Positions 45,825 to 54,246 of a DNA stretch of 64,000 bases are shown piece by piece (position 1 is the stretch's first letter; each line of letters opens with the position of its first letter). Source of the stretch: CAZJBS01 sp964544475. Its GTDB lineage: Bacteria > CLD3 > SB21. Where the stretch lies: contig CAZJBS010000012.1 in NCBI GenBank assembly GCA_964544475.1, forward strand, positions 1 through 64,000. Direction: 5' to 3'. The notes under the pieces were generated by a model. That model was not told the origin of the DNA, searched no databases, and was given only the letters and a program-made list of their open reading frames with translations. The position numbers and the translations under genes were made by a program.

Positions 45825-47054
45825 ATGAGACGCTTCAAAGTCATCGGCATCAACTTCAAAACGGCCCCGTTGAGCGTGATCGAACGGTTTGTCATCGAGC
45901 CGTCGGCACGCATGGAGAGGCTTACCGAAGTTCGCGACCGACTCAACTGGGAAGAAGTCGTTTATGTCGCGACCTGCAATCGGGTGGAGTTTGTGTTTTA
46001 TCAACGCGCGGCCGCCGAACCGGCCGAAGAAATTGAGCAGTTGATTCGTACTCTTCAGCCGGCCTGCACCGATTCGGAAATCCGGACCGCCAAGAGACAT
46101 TTCTATTTCTATTCCGGGTCCGAGGCCATCCATCATATGTTCCGGGTGGTCACTTCCCTGGATTCGATGGTCATCGGCGAGAATCAGATTGTTGGACAGA
46201 TCAAACGGGCTTTCCAGGAGGCCAAAGACATCGGTCTGGCCGGTCATCAACTGACGATGTTGTTTGAAGCCGCAGCCCGGGTCGCGAAGTCGGTGTTCTC
46301 TGATACGGAAATCGGGGCCCGCCCGACCTCCGTGGCCTATCTCGCCAACCAGTTCATCAGGGAATTCGACCGCAAGAACCCGACGGTCATTTTCATCGGC
46401 GCCGGTGAAACCATTCAATTGATGACAAAGTATGTCGGCAAGCTCAACGTCGGCAAAACCTATTTTGTCAACCGAACGCGGGCCAACGCGGAAAAACTTG
46501 CCGAACTGTACGGCGGCACGGCGATGACCTTCGAGGAATTTTACGCGTCCCGTCTGGATTATGACATGATGATTGTCTGCACGAGTTGCAAGCATCACAT
46601 CATCACACTGGATAACTATGAGCGCATTTTCGGCGCTTCCACGGCGAAAAAACTGATCATTGATCTGGCGTTGCCCATGAATGTCGATCCGCAGGTGGCC
46701 ACACGGCATCGCAACCTTGTGCTCCACAGCATGGAGGATATCCAGGCCATGAGCGCCCGCAATAACGAAGAACGCCGGGCCGAGGCCGCCAAATGCCGCG
46801 AGATTGTCGCGACGCATGTGGCCGAATTCGAACAGCTTTGGAAACAAAAACAAGTCGAGCATTCGCTCAAGGAAATACCGATCCAGATCAAGTCCATTCA
46901 CCTCACGGCGGTCGACCATTTGCTCAGCAAGAAACTCAGCCATCTGTCCGACAGCGACAAGGCGGCCATTCGTGAGTTTACGCATTTTCTGTCCAATAAG
47001 ACGGCGCAGGTTCCGATGCGGATGGCCAAAGACATCATACTGGCCCAATCGTAG
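45825..47054 (+). CDS. hemA: Glutamyl-tRNA reductase
   Basis: A 409-residue first enzyme of the C5 heme pathway: NADPH-dependent reduction of glutamyl-tRNA to glutamate-1-semialdehyde. Motifs are GINFKTAPLSVIERF, the nucleophile in YVATCNRVEFVFYQ (active Cys), GENQIVGQIKRAFQEA, and the NADPH site FIGAGETIQLMTKYVG. The C-terminal dimerisation helices (DSDKAAIREFTHFL) complete the fold. hemL is not in the window. A strong hairpin terminator separates it from hemCD. Confidence 0.96.
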   Translation: MRRFKVIGINFKTAPLSVIERFVIEPSARMERLTEVRDRLNWEEVVYVATCNRVEFVFYQRAAAEPAEEIEQLIRTLQPACTDSEIRTAKRHFYFYSGSEAIHHMFRVVTSLDSMVIGENQIVGQIKRAFQEAKDIGLAGHQLTMLFEAAARVAKSVFSDTEIGARPTSVAYLANQFIREFDRKNPTVIFIGAGETIQLMTKYVGKLNVGKTYFVNRTRANAEKLAELYGGTAMTFEEFYASRLDYDMMIVCTSCKHHIITLDNYERIFGASTAKKLIIDLALPMNVDPQVATRHRNLVLHSMEDIQAMSARNNEERRAEAAKCREIVATHVAEFEQLWKQKQVEHSLKEIPIQIKSIHLTAVDHLLSKKLSHLSDSDKAAIREFTHFLSNKTAQVPMRMAKDIILAQS

Positions 47055-47079
47055 TCGGTTCCCGTACACGAAAACTCAG

Positions 47080-47113
47080 AAGCTGTTCAAGGAAATTTGA
47101 ACAGCTTTTTTTT
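47080..47113 (+). terminator. Strong intrinsic terminator between hemA and hemCD
   Basis: A perfect 11-bp stem (47080-47090 with 47097-47107), a 6-nt loop GGAAAT and a run of eight T (47106-47113). It begins 26 bp after the hemA stop and ends 17 bp before the hemCD ATG, leaving only the GGAG at 47118-47121 between. Confidence 0.85.
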
Positions 47114-47130
47114 GCACGGAGTAGCAACCC

Positions 47131-48759
47131 ATGAAAATTCGAATCGGCTCACGCGGCAGTGACCTGGCGTTGTGGCAAGCCCGGCATGTGCAGGGTTTAT
47201 TGCGGGAAAAGGCCGGCGTCGAGAGCGACATTACGATTATCCATACCAAAGGCGACAACCTGCAGAATGTGTCCTTCAATCAGATCGAAGGCAAAGGGTT
47301 CTTCACCAAAGAGATCGAAGAGGCCTTGTTGGCCGGTCAGATCGATCTCGCCGTGCATTCGCTGAAGGATTTGCCGACCGAAATGACCCCCGGACTCGAG
47401 GTGGCCGCGTTTTCGGATCGCGAAGATCCGAGGGATATCCTGCTCATCCACGCCGGGGCCGTCGACGAATCGCAAAATCCGCCCATGATCCTCGGCGCCC
47501 GCGTCGGCACCTCCTCCAACCGGCGAAAAAAACAGATCGCCAATCTCCGCCCGGATGTTCAGGTCGTGGAGGTTCGCGGCAACGTTCCCACGAGGCTTCG
47601 TAAGCTGGCTGCACGTGATTTCGATGCGCTGATCATGGCCCACGCCGGACTGAAACGTCTTGACCTTGATCTGACGCCCTTTCGTACGGTCATTTTCGAC
47701 CCGACGCGGTTTATCCCGAACCCTGCGCAGGGCATTCTTGGTTTACAAATACGCTCGGGTGACGCTGCGACCGCTGAGGTCGTGCGCCGCTTGAACGTCG
47801 GCCAATCCGAAGCCATCGTGCGCGCCGAACGCGGCCTGCTGGCGCGGATGCAAGGCGGGTGTCAGCTGGCCCTTGGGGCTTACGCGTTCGAAGAAAAGGG
47901 AATCTACCGTTATTTTGCATTCTGGGATGAGTTGAATGGCCGCCCGTCGCATGCATTCCATGGCGAATCCACCGATCCGGATAAACTGGCCGTAGACGCC
48001 TACTATGCTTTTATGAAGGCTGCCCGCCGGCTGGAAAATACGACCGTCATGCTGACCCGACCCGAACATCAGGCGGACGAATGGAAAACCGCGTTGGAGG
48101 AATTCGGCGCCAACGTGATCAGCTTTCCGGCGATACGCATTGTGCCTGAAGTCAACCGGAACGACATGTCGGGCGTTGTCAAGGAGCTATCGCAATGGAA
48201 TTGGATCCTCTTCACAAGTTCCAACAGCGTTGACATTTTCACGAGCCAACTGGATGCCCACCAGGCCCGGATTGCGACAACCACGCGTGTCGCAGCGATC
48301 GGCAGATCGACGGAAGCGGCCTTGATCGCCAAAGGATTGAAAGTTGATTTCGTTCCATCCAAATCCAATGCGAAAGATTTTGCCGTGGAATGGCTGGACC
48401 AGACCACGCCTTCCGGCCACGTCCTGATTCCGTGTGCCCACAAAGCGGATGACACATTGGAAACGCACCTCTCCGCGCATGGTCTGAAGGTCCGGAGGCT
48501 CAATTTGTATCACACACAATTGCCCGATAAACATGACCTTCCTCCGATGGACGGAGATCCGGATTATCTGGTATTTGCGAGTCCGTCCGCCTTTGAGTAC
48601 TTTCTCCAAATAGCGGCATGGCCCAAAACGACAAGAATTATCAGTATTGGGCCGAAAACAAGCGAGCGGATACGGGCATCCGGGGCGGCCGTCTTTGCCG
48701 AAGCCTCGGAACCGTCTATCGAAGGCGTCATTCTGAAAATGCTGAATCCCAACTTTTAG
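47131..48759 (+). CDS. hemCD: Fused porphobilinogen deaminase / uroporphyrinogen-III synthase
   Basis: A 542-residue fusion of two consecutive heme enzymes. Residues 1-300 are HemC: IRIGSRGSDLALWQA, DLAVHSLKDLPTE, the NPAQGILGLQIR segment and Cys244 in MQGGCQLALGA, which carries the dipyrromethane cofactor. Residues about 303-542 are HemD: VMLTRPEHQADEWKTALE, WILFTSSNSVDIF, VAAIGRSTEAAL and LVFASPSAFEYF. The product of the first half, hydroxymethylbilane, is unstable, so coupling to HemD is reasonable. The same fusion is known in some other bacteria. GGAG lies nine bases upstream of the ATG. Confidence 0.95.
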   Translation: MKIRIGSRGSDLALWQARHVQGLLREKAGVESDITIIHTKGDNLQNVSFNQIEGKGFFTKEIEEALLAGQIDLAVHSLKDLPTEMTPGLEVAAFSDREDPRDILLIHAGAVDESQNPPMILGARVGTSSNRRKKQIANLRPDVQVVEVRGNVPTRLRKLAARDFDALIMAHAGLKRLDLDLTPFRTVIFDPTRFIPNPAQGILGLQIRSGDAATAEVVRRLNVGQSEAIVRAERGLLARMQGGCQLALGAYAFEEKGIYRYFAFWDELNGRPSHAFHGESTDPDKLAVDAYYAFMKAARRLENTTVMLTRPEHQADEWKTALEEFGANVISFPAIRIVPEVNRNDMSGVVKELSQWNWILFTSSNSVDIFTSQLDAHQARIATTTRVAAIGRSTEAALIAKGLKVDFVPSKSNAKDFAVEWLDQTTPSGHVLIPCAHKADDTLETHLSAHGLKVRRLNLYHTQLPDKHDLPPMDGDPDYLVFASPSAFEYFLQIAAWPKTTRIISIGPKTSERIRASGAAVFAEASEPSIEGVILKMLNPNF

Positions 48760-48767
48760 GAGGATCT

Positions 48768-49742
48768 ATGGACAACGTATTTCGCCCGCGCCGTATGCGG
48801 AAGAGCAAGATCGTACGCGACATGATCGCCGAAACCACCCTGAGTCGCGATCAATTTGTCATGCCGCATTTCGTCATCGACGGCCTCAATAAGCGGGAAA
48901 CCATCACCACCATGCCCGGCATCGAACGCCAGACGACGGACGTGCTTATCAAACAACTGGAAGCCGATCTGGCCGTCGGCATCAACAAGATCCTGCTTTT
49001 CGGCGTGACGGAGGAGAAGGATGAAAAGGGCACTTCCGCTTTCCGAAAAGACAACCTGATCGCTCACACGATCAGGGAAATCCGAAAGACTTTCGGCGAT
49101 CAGATATACATCATCACAGACGTCTGTCTCTGCGCCTATATGTCGCACGGACATTGCGGAGTACTGCGGCATGGAGAGATCGTTAATGACGAAACACTGC
49201 CTATTCTCGCATCCATGGCGATGTCGCATGCCGAAGCCGGCGTGGACATGGTCGCGCCGTCGGACATGATGGACGGCAGGGTCATGGCCATCCGCGAAAC
49301 CCTCGATGACAACGGCTTTACGAATACAGCCCTGATGTCGTATTCGATCAAGTTCTCGTCGTCGTATTACGGCCCTTTCCGGGAAGCGGCCCACAGCGCG
49401 CCGGCGAGCGGCGATCGCAAAAGTTACCAGATGGACTTCCGCAACGGACGCGAAGCCATGATTGAGGCATTGCTGGATGAACAGGAAGGCGCCGATGTCC
49501 TGATGGTCAAACCCGGCATGGCCTATCTGGACGTCGTCCACGACCTCCGGCAGCACACCCAGTTGCCCGTCGCCATCTATAATGTGAGCGGGGAATTCTC
49601 GATGGTGAAGTTCGCCGCCCAGCATGGAGCCATCGATGAACAGGCGGTTGTGATGGAAAACATGTACGCGATGACCAGGGCCGGCGCCCGCATCCTGATC
49701 ACGTATCACACGAGGGATATTCTCAAAAACAATTGGATGTAG
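48768..49742 (+). CDS. hemB: Porphobilinogen synthase (delta-aminolevulinic acid dehydratase)
   Basis: A 324-residue enzyme condensing two aminolevulinate molecules to porphobilinogen. Zinc-type active site: Cys120, Cys122 and Cys130 in DVCLCAYMSHGHCG. Schiff-base lysines are in MSYSIKFSSSYYGPFREA and VLMVKPGMAYLD. It starts 8 bp after hemCD with a perfect AGGAGG (48758-48763) four bases before the ATG, showing strong translational coupling. The earlier in-frame start at 48618 is inside hemD and is rejected. Confidence 0.97.
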   Translation: MDNVFRPRRMRKSKIVRDMIAETTLSRDQFVMPHFVIDGLNKRETITTMPGIERQTTDVLIKQLEADLAVGINKILLFGVTEEKDEKGTSAFRKDNLIAHTIREIRKTFGDQIYIITDVCLCAYMSHGHCGVLRHGEIVNDETLPILASMAMSHAEAGVDMVAPSDMMDGRVMAIRETLDDNGFTNTALMSYSIKFSSSYYGPFREAAHSAPASGDRKSYQMDFRNGREAMIEALLDEQEGADVLMVKPGMAYLDVVHDLRQHTQLPVAIYNVSGEFSMVKFAAQHGAIDEQAVVMENMYAMTRAGARILITYHTRDILKNNWM

Positions 49743-49768
49743 TTCCGAGCCCCGGCCATCATGGTCAA

Positions 49769-49804
49769 AAGACGATCCTCAAAGGGGTCGTCTTATTCTT
49801 TTGC
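49769..49804 (+). terminator. Intrinsic terminator after hemB
   Basis: AAGACGATCC (49769-49778) pairs with GGTCGTCTT (49786-49794, one wobble/bulge), followed by ATTCTTTTGC. It closes the hem unit. Confidence 0.7.
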
Positions 49805-49813
49805 TTGAATTCC

Positions 49814-49825
49814 GAATCGCGATTC
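49814..49825. promoter_or_regulatory. Perfect 12-bp palindrome, possible operator
   Basis: GAATCGCGATTC reads the same on both strands and lies 13 bp before the nucleotidyltransferase ATG. Chance is possible; a binding site for an autoregulator is one option. Confidence 0.3.
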
Positions 49826-49838
49826 AGCAAATTGGGTC

Positions 49839-50363
49839 ATGACAAAAAAAGAATTCCTCAAGTCAGTTGCCGGTATGAACAGTGATGTGTTGGGTCAGCT
49901 TCTGGCCACGCTGGAAGAAACCCACACGGCTTATTGTGTGATCGGTGGTCTTGCCGTCAACGCGTATGTGGAACCCGTGGTCAGTCTTGATCTGGACATC
50001 GTGATCGTGGCCGGCAAACGGCAGCAACTGGCAGACAGGTTATCGCATTTCGGACCGGTCCGGCATTTCGAGCATAGCATCAATTGGGAGCCTGCCGGAT
50101 CGGATTTGCGCATCCAGTTTCAGTTAGATCATCGTTATCAGGATTTTCTTGAACGGATCGTCCGGCGCGAAGTTCTTGGATACGAGATGAACGTTGCGTC
50201 CGTCGAGGACGTTTTGTCTGGAAAAATCTGGGCATTTCTGGATCGGGAAAGGCGTCCGAGCAAACGACAGAAAGACCTGGCCGACATCGCGAGAATAATT
50301 GAAGAATTCCCTCAACTCAAAGAGACGCTTCCTTCCGGCGTGCGGGATTCACTCCAAACGTAA
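49839..50363 (+). CDS. Nucleotidyltransferase-fold protein (AbiEii/DUF6036-like)
   Basis: A 174-residue minimal nucleotidyltransferase. CVIGGLAVNAYVEP followed by SLDLDIVIV matches the GG...DxDxxV catalytic pattern of the MNT/AbiEii group, and KQRQKDLADIARIIEE-like SKRQKDLADIARIIEE near the end is the usual DLxDI helix. Relatives include toxins of type IV toxin-antitoxin systems and aminoglycoside-type enzymes. No antitoxin gene lies next to it, so it may be a solitary enzyme. No good ribosome binding site is seen. Confidence 0.75.
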   Translation: MTKKEFLKSVAGMNSDVLGQLLATLEETHTAYCVIGGLAVNAYVEPVVSLDLDIVIVAGKRQQLADRLSHFGPVRHFEHSINWEPAGSDLRIQFQLDHRYQDFLERIVRREVLGYEMNVASVEDVLSGKIWAFLDRERRPSKRQKDLADIARIIEEFPQLKETLPSGVRDSLQT

Positions 50364-50375
50364 CCTGGCCGATCG

Positions 50376-51461
50376 TCAGAACGCGAGAGTCAGTCCGGCG
50401 CTCACCGCATGATACCGGGCCACGCTGTAATCGATGTTCAGATTGGCAATCAATGCCCGGAGACTCAATCCCAGCGTCAATCGTGTCGGGTTGTCTCCCT
50501 TGACCTTGATGTCAATTTTTTCCGTCGTGCCATCCGCATTGATGAAATCGTAACGCAGCCGCATGGTTGATGACTCCGCCATCAACCCCGCGTAGGGCGC
50601 CACGTGCAAAAAGCGCCATCCGAACTGCTTGGAAGCTGTGATGCCCAAGCCCGCAGCCCGCATCTCAAAAGCCCGCCCGATACGCATCGTTTGACTCGTG
50701 ACCGCCAGCGCCACCTCTACAGGCAGTTTTTTCCTGGTCCACATGGCCGGATTGTGCTGGATGCCTATGCCGGAGTATTCCAACGTGCCCAGGGCTCCGG
50801 CTTTCCGGGTTGGAAAAAATCGAAAAGTCAGTTGTGTTCCATAGAACGTTCCCAAGGTGAGCTGATACGCATACCAACCGACGGCTGGCAGATTCAGCCC
50901 CGCCACGGGCAAGGTAAAACTCCCGCCCTCCGACGCCACATCAATCGTTCGTGTTTCACCGCTGATCGGGTCTGTGTAATTCAAAGCCACTCCCCGGTAG
51001 GCCACCCGTATGCTGTCCCTTTTTCCACCGACCACCGTCGCGCCTTCCAGATGAACGTTCACCGAAGACCCGACAATCTGTTGAATCAAGGCCGCCTGTA
51101 CGGCTTGCTTTTGCTCGCCCGACAATAGTGAAAAATCGTCGCTGGAATATATAAATTGCGTGATGGCCGAAGCTTGTATGCTGTCCAGACGCAGTTGGCC
51201 CGTGGCGGAAAAGCGTCGGCTGTGGGGCTTGAAAAAAGCCCCCATGGCGGTAATGCCAAGCTCAAAATGAAAGGCAAATTTCCTGGCCTCCGGCGCTCGA
51301 TGAAACCAGCCCGAATTCATGCTTGTACCAAATCCCGATACGGCCGGCGCCACGTAATGTCGCGCGGCATCCGCGGCCAGCCGGGAAACGGAGGATTGGA
51401 AATCGTTTTGGGCGAGGACGGGCAGGGTACCTGCCAGCCAAATAAACCAACGCAACGTCAA
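50376..51461 (-). CDS. DUF6588-like outer-membrane protein
   Basis: A 361-residue exported protein. A signal peptide (LRWFIWLAGTLPVLAQ) is followed by amphipathic beta strands (FHFELGITAMGAFFK, VGWYAYQLTLGTFYGTQLTF, VEVALAVTSQTMRIG, LTLGLSLRALIANLNIDYS) and a C-terminal Phe, indicating a barrel. The pattern resembles DUF6588 proteins of FCB bacteria. Start: there is no in-frame ATG, so the TTG at 51461 with AGGGAG eight bases upstream is chosen. Function unknown. Confidence 0.65.
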   Translation of the reverse strand: MTLRWFIWLAGTLPVLAQNDFQSSVSRLAADAARHYVAPAVSGFGTSMNSGWFHRAPEARKFAFHFELGITAMGAFFKPHSRRFSATGQLRLDSIQASAITQFIYSSDDFSLLSGEQKQAVQAALIQQIVGSSVNVHLEGATVVGGKRDSIRVAYRGVALNYTDPISGETRTIDVASEGGSFTLPVAGLNLPAVGWYAYQLTLGTFYGTQLTFRFFPTRKAGALGTLEYSGIGIQHNPAMWTRKKLPVEVALAVTSQTMRIGRAFEMRAAGLGITASKQFGWRFLHVAPYAGLMAESSTMRLRYDFINADGTTEKIDIKVKGDNPTRLTLGLSLRALIANLNIDYSVARYHAVSAGLTLAF

Positions 51462-51561
51462 GCCAACATCTCCCTTGATTTATGAATTCAATCCGCCAGA
51501 TCATGGACGTGTAAACGGGAGTTATCCGACGACGGAATGGCCCATTGTTCTCAATGGTGTC

Positions 51562-52266
51562 TCATGGTCTTATGCCATACAGACGGGCGAGCGTATTGGG
51601 ATGAAAACCCAGCTTGTACAACAACTGTATGATGAAGTTTAGAGTGATGCGCTTGAAATAACCATCGGATTCATGACGCCGGGTCGATGTAATCACGTGG
51701 GCCTTCAGTATCCTGAATCCTCTAAGGCGCCGAAGTCCTTCCACAAAGCGCATGTCTTCCAGAAAGGATAAGTTTTCGTCGAATCCGCCGGAGGCCGTCC
51801 AAATGTCCTTCCGAACAAAAATCGCCTGATCGCCCAGCGGCAGTTTGAACCACCGGCAACGCCATCCGACGAAGCATTCCAGATAACGATAGCGCAGACG
51901 CCTCTGATCAAAACGCAGCGTGAAAGCGCCGGCCTCAAGAAAGGGCAGATTCCGAATGGCGTCCAGGAAAGATCCGAACGCATCGGATGACAGAGTTGTA
52001 TCGGCATGCAAGAACATGATCCATTGTCCCTGAGCGTGACGAGCGCCGGCATTCATCTGAACGGCACGGCTTCGGGTCGTTTCGACGAGTCTGATCCGGT
52101 GATCCCGAATGGCCCGAATGCCAGCGGCCGTCGAATCAGTGCTTCCGCCGTCGACGAAGATGAACTCTGCGTTTTGAAGAGATTTGAGGTGATGCCACAA
52201 TACATCCAGGACGACGGTCTCGTTGTATGTTGGGATGACGATGGACACCAGCGGATTGTGCAGCAT
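51562..52266 (-). CDS. TIGR04283-type GT2 glycosyltransferase
   Basis: A 234-residue glycosyltransferase. LVSIVIPTYNETVVL, FIFVDGGSTDSTAAGI, RAVQMNAGARHAQG, MFLHADTTLSSDAF (DxD region) and LPLGDQAIFVRKDIW are the motif series of the TIGR04283 group, whose members often sit near radical-SAM/selenium or arsenosugar genes. No such genes are here. It lies 17 bp after the DUF547 gene on the same strand. The ATG at 52266 is used; upstream in-frame codons overlap DUF547. Donor and acceptor unknown. Confidence 0.82.
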   Translation of the reverse strand: MLHNPLVSIVIPTYNETVVLDVLWHHLKSLQNAEFIFVDGGSTDSTAAGIRAIRDHRIRLVETTRSRAVQMNAGARHAQGQWIMFLHADTTLSSDAFGSFLDAIRNLPFLEAGAFTLRFDQRRLRYRYLECFVGWRCRWFKLPLGDQAIFVRKDIWTASGGFDENLSFLEDMRFVEGLRRLRGFRILKAHVITSTRRHESDGYFKRITLNFIIQLLYKLGFHPNTLARLYGIRP

Positions 52267-52283
52267 ACCAGACGGGGTCGTCG

Positions 52284-53105
52284 TTAATAACCATTGAGCG
52301 TCCAATCGTAGTCCGTGTATTCTATGCGAAATGGCGGTCCATCCGGCACGGATCGCGTCATGTGGTCTGGAAAATGGGGCCACACGAAATCGACAACGGA
52401 TCGATGACGTCGATTGAAATCGACGGAGTACCATTGGAATATTTTTGAAAGGTAGATGATTCGATTTGGAATGTCAATTCGGTTTTTGTCGGTCTGGCTG
52501 AGAAACGTACGCCGTTGGTCGTCGAGCTGGCTATCCAGACGCCGCCCATCGTAGGCTTCGTTTCGTAACGGGGGACAACTTTTGGCCGCGCATACAAGGG
52601 CAAAATGAATTCTTGGTTCGTCAAATATTTTCCGGATAATATCGTGTTCGATGTTATTGAGACTCAACTCTCTTCCATGGATCGTGGCGATCTTCCTATC
52701 CCAGGCTGTCGAACGGGTCAGGTATTCAGACCCCAGAAAACCGAAGCCAATGTCCTTGATGCTGCGAACCGGGTGGTTATCGCATATGAGCTTGATGGTG
52801 AAGGCATTGTATGCATTTATCCAGAATGCCAGAAGGTACTGGCGGTCGGCGATGGAGTCCGGGTTCTGACGCTCCATAATTCGCAGGCACGTTATGAATC
52901 TATCGTCATTCTTGATGGCCGCATAGTGAACCAAACCATCCCTGACGTGGTCTTTCAATACGGCATTGAAAAGCGCATCAGCCTGTTCCCTTTCCTGCAA
53001 ACATTCCAATGCCAAAGCAGGCTCGTCGACGGCCGCTCCACGGAAAACTTGAAACGCAAAACACAGGGCGAAAATCATGTCCATCACATTCATGGAGATC
53101 AACAT
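52284..53105 (-). CDS. DUF547 domain-containing protein
   Basis: A 273-residue protein with a hydrophobic N-terminus (MDMIFALCFAFQVFRGAA, likely signal peptide) and a DUF547 domain: LLAFWINAYNAFTIKLICDN, NIEHDIIR, PRIHFALVCAAKSCPPLR with its conserved Cys, and NRIIYLSKIFQWYSVDF. DUF547 has a papain-like/NlpC-type fold but no known role. The ATG at 53105 follows the rpsU terminator by 2 bp, so the gene may depend on read-through from rpsU or begin at one of the next Met codons. An in-frame TTG at 53123 lies within the terminator stem. Confidence 0.78.
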   Translation of the reverse strand: MLISMNVMDMIFALCFAFQVFRGAAVDEPALALECLQEREQADALFNAVLKDHVRDGLVHYAAIKNDDRFITCLRIMERQNPDSIADRQYLLAFWINAYNAFTIKLICDNHPVRSIKDIGFGFLGSEYLTRSTAWDRKIATIHGRELSLNNIEHDIIRKIFDEPRIHFALVCAAKSCPPLRNEAYDGRRLDSQLDDQRRTFLSQTDKNRIDIPNRIIYLSKIFQWYSVDFNRRHRSVVDFVWPHFPDHMTRSVPDGPPFRIEYTDYDWTLNGY

Positions 53106-53107
53106 AG

Positions 53108-53142
53108 CAAAAAAAAACCGCAAATTAATTCTTTACGGTTTT
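53108..53142 (-). terminator. Intrinsic terminator after rpsU
   Basis: On the minus strand AAACCG (53142-53137 region) pairs with CGGTTT (53120-53115 region), followed by an unbroken T-run down to 53109. It directly abuts the DUF547 start. Confidence 0.7.
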
Positions 53143-53167
53143 CTTTCGGAATAAATATGTCAGAATA

Positions 53168-53356
53168 TCAGTTGAAACGAGCGGCCTGGTTGATCTTTCT
53201 TCGGCGGCGTTGCGACTGATGTTTACGTTCGCTCGGACTGATGAAGTTGGATTTCTCTATATACGTTTGTATGATTCTGGCCTTGCGGCACTCCGTTTCA
53301 AAACGGCGGACCGCTTTCTCGAACGGCTCGTTCTTTCTGACAATCGTCGACAACAT
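53168..53356 (-). CDS. rpsU: 30S ribosomal protein S21
   Basis: A 62-residue basic protein. The family signature is clear: IVRKNEPFEKAVRRFETECR at the N-terminus, followed by a basic tail (SERKHQSQRRRRK). S21 sits on the platform of the 30S subunit and assists initiation. The ATG at 53356 has AGGA five bases upstream. It is followed by its own terminator and is monocistronic. It shares the 390-bp divergent region with the hydrolase gene on the other strand. Confidence 0.93.
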   Translation of the reverse strand: MLSTIVRKNEPFEKAVRRFETECRKARIIQTYIEKSNFISPSERKHQSQRRRRKINQAARFN

Positions 53357-53495
53357 GGTTTCCTCGCTGTCTATTTGGAAAGTGTATTTTCGCAGATTAG
53401 TAACCTTATTAACTTCGCTCCGTAGATGTTTATTCCAACGGACGGTGTGTCACAATAGTTTTACAATCCTAAATCATGATTGGAGTTCAATTTGT

Positions 53496-54215
53496 GTGAA
53501 AACACACGTTCCCGTGACCATTCTGGTTTTGGTTGTTGCCGCGACCATGTCCTGCAGCCTTTTCGAACACAAGGAGACGGAGTCCTATGAATACGAAATT
53601 TTCCTGCCCGATGAATATAACAGAGACTACGCTGCCACATTTCCAACGATTATTTTTCTACATGGTGGCGGTGGATTGACCTATTCCGATGATCAGATTG
53701 CGCGCTATGGCGCGAGCCATGAGGATTTTCCGTTCATTGTCGTTCGTCCCAAGGCAGACCACGGCAATTGGTCCGTCAAACCACTGGATAGGGCGATTGA
53801 CCACGTTCAGGCAAACTACCGCGTGGATGCGGATCGCCTATATTTGACCGGGCTGAGCCGCGGCGGGTTCGCCACATGGGGTATGGCAATTGACTATCCG
53901 GATCGCTTTGCCGCCATTTCGCCCATTTGTGGGGGAGGTGATGTCCATTCTGTTTGCCGGATCAAAGACGTGCCCGTCTGGGTGTTTCACAATGAAGGGG
54001 ACCCGACTGTGCCGCTTTTCTATTCCCAGGAAATGGTCGATCAGCTTCTGGACTGCGGAGGCCATGTGCGTTTCACCATTTATCCGATAAACGGTCACGA
54101 CGCCTGGACAGCCACCTACAACAATCCGGAGTTCTATGAATGGCTGCTGAGCAATGTGCGGTCCCCTCACACAGGACGATCCGTTGATTTCCAATCTGAT
54201 TCTCACGAGCGCTGA
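53496..54215 (+). CDS. Alpha/beta hydrolase lipoprotein (esterase type)
   Basis: A 239-residue lipoprotein: hydrophobic VPVTILVLVVAATMSC is a lipobox with the modified Cys at residue 20. The hydrolase domain has the oxyanion loop FLHGGGG, the nucleophile elbow GLSRGGFATWG, the acid in HNEGDPTVP and the base in NGHDAW, as in dienelactone hydrolase/phospholipase-carboxylesterase families. Start: GTG at 53496 with GGAG ten bases upstream; the in-frame upstream extension to 53241 lies antisense to rpsU and is not accepted. Substrate unknown. Confidence 0.82.
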   Translation: MKTHVPVTILVLVVAATMSCSLFEHKETESYEYEIFLPDEYNRDYAATFPTIIFLHGGGGLTYSDDQIARYGASHEDFPFIVVRPKADHGNWSVKPLDRAIDHVQANYRVDADRLYLTGLSRGGFATWGMAIDYPDRFAAISPICGGGDVHSVCRIKDVPVWVFHNEGDPTVPLFYSQEMVDQLLDCGGHVRFTIYPINGHDAWTATYNNPEFYEWLLSNVRSPHTGRSVDFQSDSHER

Positions 54216-54246
54216 CCCCCGTTAAGAGGTCATTTGGCAGAACACG

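Noticed and set aside
45705..47069. A 454-codon open frame on the minus strand
   Set aside because: Antisense to hemA, whose frame carries all family motifs. Long antisense frames are common at this GC content.
53241..53495. N-terminal extension of the alpha/beta hydrolase
   Set aside because: It would overlap rpsU on the other strand and hide the lipoprotein signal; the GTG at 53496 has GGAG and begins a lipobox signal peptide.
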